From Trichosphaerium sp. ATCC 40318 (taxonomy: Eukaryota > Discosea > Flabellinia > Trichosidae): DNA of 64,000 nt. The stretch is from NCBI GenBank assembly GCA_038496445.1, contig JALMLS010000062.1, positions 434,001-498,000 of the forward strand, written 5' to 3'. A model generated the notes under the pieces. It was not told where the DNA came from. It worked only from the letters and a program-made list of their open reading frames with translations, and did not search any database. The position numbers and the translations under genes are program-made. Position 1 is the first letter of the stretch. Every line of letters starts with the position of its first letter. Below, one piece after another: positions 57,623-64,000 of the stretch.

Positions 57623-58027
57623 ATAATGAATGGCCGAAAATCTTTTGGTCATTGTACAAAAAAAAATTTAACCCCTGTTTATAACCCCATGTACAGCACT
57701 ACTGTAAAACAAAAATAAGATTGTAAATACAATAATACCGTAACAACAAAAAAAGATTCGTCGTTTTTTTTTGAATTATTTTCGTATAACTCTCAAATAC
57801 TCGAGTGAATTACATGGAGAGTGTTTTCCGTTTTAAATATCGCTTTTGGTTGGTTTATTTTTATGATTTTTTTGTCACTTCCGGTTGGATTGTTTACCGG
57901 TTTTTTTTGTGTACGCGGTTAAGACAGTTATTTCTCCGATATTGACGCTTTGTTTATTTGGGGTTTTTTTTTTGTTTCGTAGGTTTTGGATGTTACAAAC
58001 TAAGACCTGCGTTTTTTACAGTTAAAG
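57623..58027. other. AT-rich intergenic region with T-tracts
   Basis: Contains TTTTTTTT runs and no gene. It is between convergent genes, so both 3' ends should map here. Confidence 0.45.
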
Positions 58028-59188
58028 TTACTGATACTTCAAGTAGATTATATATCCTATCCATCCAAAGAATGCTATTACTCCTAAAACAAAGTCAGTG
58101 AGGACAAACTACCGAAAATGGAATCAAAAAAAAAAATTGGTTTAAAAAAACGCGGAGAAGCATCCATTTACAGCAATTCTTTGTTTCTGTTGCTCTTTTC
58201 ATTTTTTACACTTTACCTAGTACACCCTCAACGATAATAAGAGGTAGTAGCCAACTTCTCTTTTTCTCTATGAAATCGCATCCAGTTGCGTTAACACGAA
58301 TTACAGTAGTCAAGACATTGGTTTCTAAAAAGGGAGTGAGTGCGCAATAGCAGTTTGTGTTTTTTATAATTAAACAAGCGTTGTACCCAGCCCTGGGTTA
58401 GATTGGCCTGTTTGGCAGCCTCTATCCGCTCTTCCTTGGTCGAGAGTAAAAAATGGTCTGTTTGGTAAGTTTTCGTTATCTGTAGACTCAAGGAGGTCGG
58501 ATCTGTAAACACCTACGCATATCAATATAAATGGCGGTAAGTAGAAAATGTTTGGGAGTAAACTTTTGTTTTTGTTGCTTTTTATTTTCGCTGTTAACGC
58601 TTGGTGTTGCGTCATCAATACCTCTGGCGTTTACTTCAAATTCAAACCTCATGAATAAATCGTTTCTCACCCACACAACGTCATTGTTTCTGAATCGAAG
58701 GACGCCACTTGTCATGACCTGAGACGCAATAAACAATCAGAACGAACGGAATTACCAAACCCCTCCGTACCCCACCCTCTGCTGGTACATGCACGTCATA
58801 ACGAATGGTTGTATTAGTAAGGCTTAATTTTCCCTTGTATTATCATTAAGAGCCGTTTTTGAATCCGGATTCAATATAAAACGTACGTCAATTGTAATAT
58901 TGGTACTTCCAACAGGAAATTGAGCGCCGACAAGCGTTACATCCTAAAATATTAAATGTCTTCGTATAACAAACATAATAACGCTTTACGCGTTTCGTTG
59001 CGTACACCAGTAACGAGTAGCTGACCTTCTGCTGGGTTTGAACAAGTAAAATTTCCCGTTGCTGAGCCGAAAGGAGATGCAGGGCACTGTGCTAATTATT
59101 GTGATTAATTTGGGCTTTGATAAGAGTACCTACTATCAACATGTGATAAAAGTATGCAAAAGCACGTGATGTAGAGTATAAGTTTCAT
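58028..59188 (-). CDS. Type I single-pass membrane protein, unknown
   Basis: Seven or so exons. The signal peptide is MKLILYITCFCILLSHVD. The extracellular part reads QCPASPFGSATGNFTCSNPA, DVTLVGAQFPVGSTNITID, VLRFRNNDVVWVRNDLFMRF, GRADRGCQTGQSNPG and TTVIRVNATGCDFIEKKRSW, with N-glycosylation sites NFT, NIT and NAT and about four cysteines. A transmembrane helix near the C-terminus (FVLGVIAFFGWIGYIIYLKY) is followed by a stop. The overall plan is a small beta-type ectodomain on one helix. I do not recognise the family. Confidence 0.75.
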
Positions 59189-59446
59189 AGCGTGCTGATA
59201 ACTAAATAAACTTTATTTGTAAGTGGGATATTGCGTGATAGTGATCTTCAACGTCAAAGAAACGCCTTGACATTTCAAAAGCAGTTAATAGCCACTAGCC
59301 CATCGCGGGTTGCTCTGGGTAGTATTATTGAGTTACATAGAGGTATTTAGTTCGTTTGTAGAGTGTTTAGCTAAGGTAATTGCTGCTGGTTAGCTAAAGA
59401 ATAAAATTCATATTTTTCAACGAAGAAAGTGCTAAAACAAAGCGAC

Positions 59447-60856
59447 ATGGAAGTAAAAAAGGCATTCAGACAACCAACGACATATAACGTAGTCACTCAT
59501 GGTTAGTAGCCTTATATTGCGCTATGTTTAAACGAGTTGTTAACTCAGTTTTGCATTAGGGATCTCTAAAACCTGACAAGGATCTAAAGAACGTATTTTT
59601 GACTAATTCGTGCGTGCAAAGACACGAAAAAGAAATATTGAAGCGTTTGAGGGTACGTTTATTTATTACGTACTATAAAGCTCACCAAGTACTAGAGAAA
59701 GTCTAGGTCACCAAAATATGTCAGTTTTAACATATCTGGAGAGAAATTGGTTCACCTTCCCTTACAGCTATTCGAAGGACACGAGTAAGTAAACAACACG
59801 CTTACAATTGCACTATGCTAACGAATGGAAGCCTTCCTGTTGGCTATAAATGGGCTTCACTTAAAAAATCTGCACCTGAACCATTATACATATCAGATAC
59901 AGCAACGTTCGAAGCCATAAAGGGTTTTCTGGAGTGTACGCATTAGCCGTTTTTTTTTCTGAAAACGAACGAAATTTATCAATTTTTTTGTTTTTCACTT
60001 AATAACTTTTTTATAGATGGTATTGAAGTCCTTTACGATATCCCAGAATCTGTATTAAAACGTGTGTATTATACAAGTGGAAAGATTGGACTATTGAAGT
60101 TACATGAAGCGATTTCTGATCACTTTTATTTTCCGGCATGGTATGCCCCGAAAAAACAAACTACTTTGCTTAAAATTCCCGACCCTTCTCTGATGTTTAC
60201 GAACTATAGGCAAGCGGATACTTTGTCTAATTCAAATCAAATACATCTAAATAACAGAAGCTTAACTGCTCAGTTATGCTTGCAACACCCAGACAAGGGA
60301 AAAAAGAAGTTGAGTGCAACGTTTGTTCCTTTACCAGTAAAAGGTATTAGATTTTTCTTCAGAGTCATTTCTCACATTTTTACGAAGCCGAATATGAGCT
60401 ATGCTTTGTCATATCTCTAGTAGAACCACTTACATGGAGTAATAATATATCTATTGATGTTGGCATAGAACATGAAGGTGCTACAAGCTCAGTGAGTTGT
60501 TTTGCAAGACTACGAGCAAAAAGTGTCACTTTCTACTCTTGGGATGCAATACATCGCACTAAAAAGATTACAAAACCTCTCAAGTCCTCTCAGATGCGCT
60601 TTATTAAAATGACAGTGAAACCAGGTCATTTTGTTTGTTTTTCTACAGGGGTGCGTGCCGGAAGGGAAAAAAAACCTTTTTTCTTAAAGAAGATTATTTG
60701 CTTACACTTTGGTAGTCTTCTTTGCGTAAATATGAATGGTCCCATGAAGTTCCTCCAACACCATTTGTTAGAGCACATCTATCTCCACGTGATGAAAATG
60801 ATGAGGCTGTGATTGTAGCTAAACTTCAAAAGTGTTACAACAATCAAAGTGCTTGA
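59447..60856 (+). CDS. Unknown protein, multi-exon
   Basis: About seven exons join: MEVKKAFRQPTTYN, SLKPDKDLKNVFLTNSCVQR, SPKYVSFNISGEKLVHLPLQ, VGYKWASLKKSAPEPLYISD, FEAIKGFLEYGIEVLYDIPE, KIGLLKLHEAISDHFYFPAW, then ELCFVISLVEPLTWSNNISI, ARLRAKSVTFYSWDAIHRTK and FVRAHLSPRDENDEAVIVAK. No signal peptide or transmembrane helix is present, so the protein is probably cytosolic or nuclear. I do not recognise it. Exon borders near 60.65-60.74 kb are approximate. Confidence 0.68.
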
Positions 60857-61413
60857 TAAAGAAATTCAAAAAAAGAAGAAAAGAAACCAACTTGGGAACG
60901 TCTATGGATATTGTACATATCAAACAACGAAACGACTTGGTACCAGTCTATTCCGTGTACAGATCAAACAAAAACATAGCTCCAAAGTCTGTTATTTGAA
61001 CAAACTTGTATTTTAGAATAAAAAGATTATACTTTACATTGCTCATTGAGTACAGTACAGCGTTCGTAATGTGACTAATGTTGCTTTTTTCAACATGTGG
61101 CCTAGCACTTGTTCATAATTTATTGTTAGAGTTACACTAAAGGTTAGAGTGCCAGGAGTGGCATGATCGTTTCGCCAACTTGTTCAAGTAATTTGCTCCT
61201 TTAGTTCACGTGGACTAGTACGCCTCCAATCGTTTCATACAGCTCTGAAGAAGGGTGTTGTTGAATGCCTTAGCTAAATCTGATTGACTTATTCAATTGT
61301 GAGGCATTTACCAAAACAGTTACAATAAATACTCACGTGTATTTATGGGAGAAACCACGTAGTCTAGCTTCAATAAAACCGAATAATCTCTTTAACTTTT
61401 TATTCAAACAACT
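60857..61413. other. Intergenic region
   Basis: No gene seen. CACGTG at about 61208 and 61334 precedes the F-box/MORN gene. Confidence 0.45.
61334..61339. promoter_or_regulatory. CACGTG motif upstream of the F-box/MORN gene
   Basis: Context TACTCACGTGTAT, 75 bp before the start codon. Confidence 0.4.
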
Positions 61414-62094
61414 ATGGAATCAGAGTGTCGCTATCTGTTTGACCTTCCTTTGGAGTTACAGCTTGATATTATCGATACTGACTTTGAAATATACTTAAAA
61501 TGGCCTTTATTATCAAAATTGACAGCAACGACCACAAGGTTTAATGGCGAGTTGGAAAAACGTGGCAAATGGAAAAACAAAACCAAAAGAAATCAATGTC
61601 ATTTTGTAAATGGTAAACGAGAAGGAGAGTACAAGTCATGGTATGAAAGCGGTGATTTAAGGTTATCTTGCACATATAACAATGGTAAACGGCATGGCAT
61701 AATTAAGGTGTGGTACAACAACAGCAACTTGCGTATACAGATGAGTTATACTAATGGTAAAAAAGATGGAGAGTTTCTCAGGTGGTTCAAAGATGGTCAA
61801 CTTCAAGAGCAGCGTTGGTATGTCAATGGTAAGGTACACGGAGAATACAAATGGTGGGATGAAAGTGGCGTATTATCTGGTGAGCTCACATACGTAGAAG
61901 GATGCACAGCAGGCATGTATAGACTTTGGCATTCCAACAGTAAAATTAAGGAGACTGGTTATTATCTCAATGGTAAACGAGAAGGAGAATATAAATGTTG
62001 GTATGATAACGGCCAATTAAAGGAGGTATGTAATTATGTAAATGGCGTGAAAGAAGTGAAACAGAAGACATGGGACAGAATTATAGACAACTGA
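61414..62094 (+). CDS. F-box protein with MORN-like repeats, single exon
   Basis: 226 residues. The N-terminus (YLFDLPLELQLDIIDTDFEI then YLKWPLLSKLTATTTRF) is an F-box. About seven repeats of 23 residues follow, of the form NGKREGEYKSWYESGDLRLS, the MORN_2/YwqK-like type. This exact domain pairing and repeat style is common in large DNA viruses of amoebae and in some protists. The likely role is as a ubiquitin-ligase adaptor. Relics of similar genes are at 8762-8981 and 34725-35106. Confidence 0.85.
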   Translation: MESECRYLFDLPLELQLDIIDTDFEIYLKWPLLSKLTATTTRFNGELEKRGKWKNKTKRNQCHFVNGKREGEYKSWYESGDLRLSCTYNNGKRHGIIKVWYNNSNLRIQMSYTNGKKDGEFLRWFKDGQLQEQRWYVNGKVHGEYKWWDESGVLSGELTYVEGCTAGMYRLWHSNSKIKETGYYLNGKREGEYKCWYDNGQLKEVCNYVNGVKEVKQKTWDRIIDN

Positions 62095-62456
62095 AAATGA
62101 TTAGAGAAACATCACGTGTGCTGGCACAGATGTCTATTATTTACTAGTTTAGATATTTTGTAAGTACAGCTGCGTAAGGTATATTTACATTGAGTGATTA
62201 TTATTACCATCAAACTTGTAGGTGATTATACAAAACGTCAAAGAAAATACCTTGTGTACTATTTCAAATAATGGTCAATTCACGTGTACTCTTCTAGCTT
62301 TTTTTTACCTTGATAGTTATTATTACTGTCACAGTTTCTTCGTCTGAAGGTTCACAAGAAGCAATACCGTACACAACTATAGGTTCACTTGACAGAAGGA
62401 AAAAAAGTAGTCCTTTATTTACAGAGTTTTACATAACAAGTCAGTTATTTATGCTC
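62095..62456. other. Intergenic region
   Basis: Between convergent genes; CACGTG near 62113 and 62281, no gene seen. Confidence 0.45.
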
Positions 62457-63834
62457 TCACCATTGCAGTACTGGGTTTGGAAAGTATTTCTTGATGAGCG
62501 ATTTGTAGTAAGGCACAAGTTTCTCGACATCAGGCAGTGCACCACTTTTAGTGTACAGATCATATTCGTTAAACAATAGCACCCAACGCTTTGTTTCTGC
62601 GTCATTCTACACACAAAATGTTAAGCTATTTAGATCTAGCTTGTAGCTATTGTACCTCTGATAATAGGTGAGTGTATTCACCTTCCTTATGCCATGGATA
62701 GAAGCTGTGATAACTAAAAAAAGGTTAGCATAGTTGTTGTTGAACGAAGGAACTGTTTTTTTTTTGGGTGTTTTCTTTAAGGTTTGCTGATTTGTTGTAC
62801 CGGATCATATTAAGTCCTTGCTGCGGAATAGTACACTTGTTATGCTTACACACTTGGTACATGTATTCATCATGACCTAAGTATTATGAGAAGTCTAGTA
62901 AAGGCATAACATGTGTTTTTTTTTGTTGCTATCCATAAAATTAATACGTACCCCAAGACATCTCCAAGTTATCCAAACCAGTTCCCTTCTCGTACATACC
63001 ATAATGGGTATTGTATTTATGGTTGTTGGAATCCGGGTTTTCTGAAAAGAACTAGATAAACCACGTGTTAAAAAACAACTGTCATTAAAACGTCATGGAG
63101 GACGTACTTGTGGAGCTACAATTTTTTGAGAGAAAGCGCAACCAACAGGAAAAGTATCACCGACAACTGCCCTAAACGGATATTTAGAAAAAAAAAGGAA
63201 CTGGGGACTAAAACCGACACTTACCACTGCTCAAGCCCTCCGAACTCAGGAAGAGCTAAAATCTTTCCTAAATCATGGAGTAAACCTACTAATGGCATCC
63301 AATCCATAGACTCATCACTGTAATCAACACGAATAGCCTAACAACACATCAAAGAAGAATTCAATTTTTTTAGAGTTCACAATCACGTGTTGTAAAAACG
63401 GCGTTCACGTTGTTCCCTGAAACATTGTAAAAACGTACCTCTGCAGTTTGAAGTGCGTGGATAATTTGAGGATAGTCTGTATCCGGATCACTCTCATCAA
63501 CAAGTTCGTCTATCGGAGTTTTAACGAAAAAACTACAAGGATTTGTTTTAAAGAAACGATGTTTTCTCTCAATCACTACCTTGTTTTTGAAAAAAGAATG
63601 CGTACCTAGCTTCCTAAGCATATCCCAAATGCTGTACGACCCTTTATTGAAAGCCAAGTGCTCTTTTTTTTGAGCGCGAACAAAGTCGACTGTTTGGTTC
63701 TTGTGGTTCAACCTGTATGTCTCAAGTACTTTATCGAGCCTTGTTGACGTTTCGTAGTTTCTAAAAGCGTCTCTTGGTCTATTTTCATCGTGAAGGGATT
63801 GATCAGTACTGGGTTGTAGAAGAGCTGTGGCCAT
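62457..63834 (-). CDS. MIOX: myo-Inositol oxygenase (MIOX)
   Basis: Diiron enzyme that cleaves myo-inositol to glucuronate with O2. About eight exons join: FRNYETSTRLDKVLETYRLN, HKNQTVDFVRAQKKEHLAFN, ELVDESDPDTDYPQIIHALQ, MDWMPLVGLLHDLGKILALP, EQWAVVGDTFPVGCAFSQKI, NPDSNNHKYNTHYGMYEKGT, GLDNLEMSWGH, DEYMYQV, a MIRY block, YHSFYPWHKEGEYTHLL and KRWVLLFNEYDLYTKSGALP. The metal ligands of the HD-domain fold (the H in PQIIHALQ, HD in LLHDLG, H in SWGHDEY and H in YHSFYPWH) are visible. It ends NPVLQW then TGA, the usual C-terminus of the family. Confidence 0.94.
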
Positions 63835-63863
63835 TTGTTACGTGAGTTTGGTAAATTCTGTGA

Positions 63864-63918
63864 GTATGGGCAATTGCCCAAAAAACCGTTTTATTGCTGT
63901 TTGGGCAATTGCCCATAC
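63864..63918. repeat. Perfect inverted repeat with self-complementary arms
   Basis: Two 19-bp arms (63864-63882 and 63900-63918) are exact reverse complements, separated by 17 bp, and each arm holds the palindrome GGGCAATTGCCC. It lies about 30 bp upstream of the MIOX start, so it may be an operator-like site or the end of a small mobile element. Confidence 0.7.
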
Positions 63919-63977
63919 TTTGGGTGTAAAAAAGATGGTTTTGATAGGTAAATCTCGGTGGAATTCTATGATTTTCT

Positions 63978-64000
63978 TTACGGCTTTTTTCAAGCCGTAA
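63978..64000. repeat. 9-bp perfect hairpin at the right edge
   Basis: TTACGGCTT and AAGCCGTAA flank a 5-nt loop (TTTTC). The window ends at the last base of the hairpin, so a larger structure cannot be judged. Confidence 0.55.

Noticed and set aside
58291-58736. Several overlapping minus-strand frames
   Set aside because: They are different reading frames through exons and introns of the type I membrane protein gene; only one path splices in frame.
1-64000. CRISPR arrays, bacterial operons, rRNA genes
   Set aside because: No regularly spaced repeats, no Shine-Dalgarno-led gene strings and no rRNA-like blocks; the introns and protein set are eukaryotic.

Overview
This window is nuclear DNA from a eukaryote. 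Genes sit on both strands, are packed closely, and most are broken by many very short spliceosomal introns (about 30-60 nt, a few of 100-290 nt) that very often begin GTACG and end in TAG or AAG, with a CTAAT/TTAAC-like branch site. All three standard stop codons are used and the DNA is AT-rich. There is no bacterial operon structure, no rRNA, no CRISPR array and no convincing tRNA. I rebuilt most gene models by joining exons by eye, so start codons and some junctions are approximate.

The organism cannot be placed firmly. A fungal-type Zn2Cys6 transcription factor, a mitochondrial MutS homologue (MSH1), GNA1 and a Frizzled-type receptor with an extracellular cysteine-rich domain occur together. 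This would fit an early-diverging fungus, another unicellular opisthokont, or an amoebozoan.

Layout, left to right. A methylcrotonyl-CoA carboxylase beta gene (cut by the left edge) is head-to-head with MSH1, which carries a long Q/N-rich tail (1-6.8 kb). Two secreted or extracellular proteins, fragments of LRR and MORN genes and the Zn2Cys6 factor follow (7-13.6 kb). A decayed patch (14-17.5 kb) holds a piggyBac-like relic, an F-box gene and a GH10 relic. The NatB subunit NAA25 (17.7-22 kb), an F-box/LRR gene, the Frizzled-like receptor (24.4-26.8 kb) and an F-box/SPRY gene come next. A Reeler-domain protein is joined in frame to a second secretory protein (30.6-33.8 kb), followed by a secretory protein ending KKEL, a tailless Rab1-like GTPase, a broken F-box/LRR copy and several more F-box genes (38-47 kb) around an archaemetzincin. 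The right side has ribosomal protein uL4, a DNRLRE-type extracellular protein, a kelch protein, GNA1, a CDK-substrate-like protein, a type I membrane protein, an unknown protein, an F-box/MORN gene and myo-inositol oxygenase (63.8 kb).

Three themes stand out. First, ordinary housekeeping genes are interspersed with a fast-evolving F-box family whose C-termini carry LRR, MORN-like, SPRY or unknown domains; several copies are broken or reduced to fragments. Second, there are many secretory or surface proteins (Reeler, DNRLRE, Frizzled and cysteine-rich proteins). Third, the palindrome CACGTG recurs about fifty times, many of them close upstream of genes.
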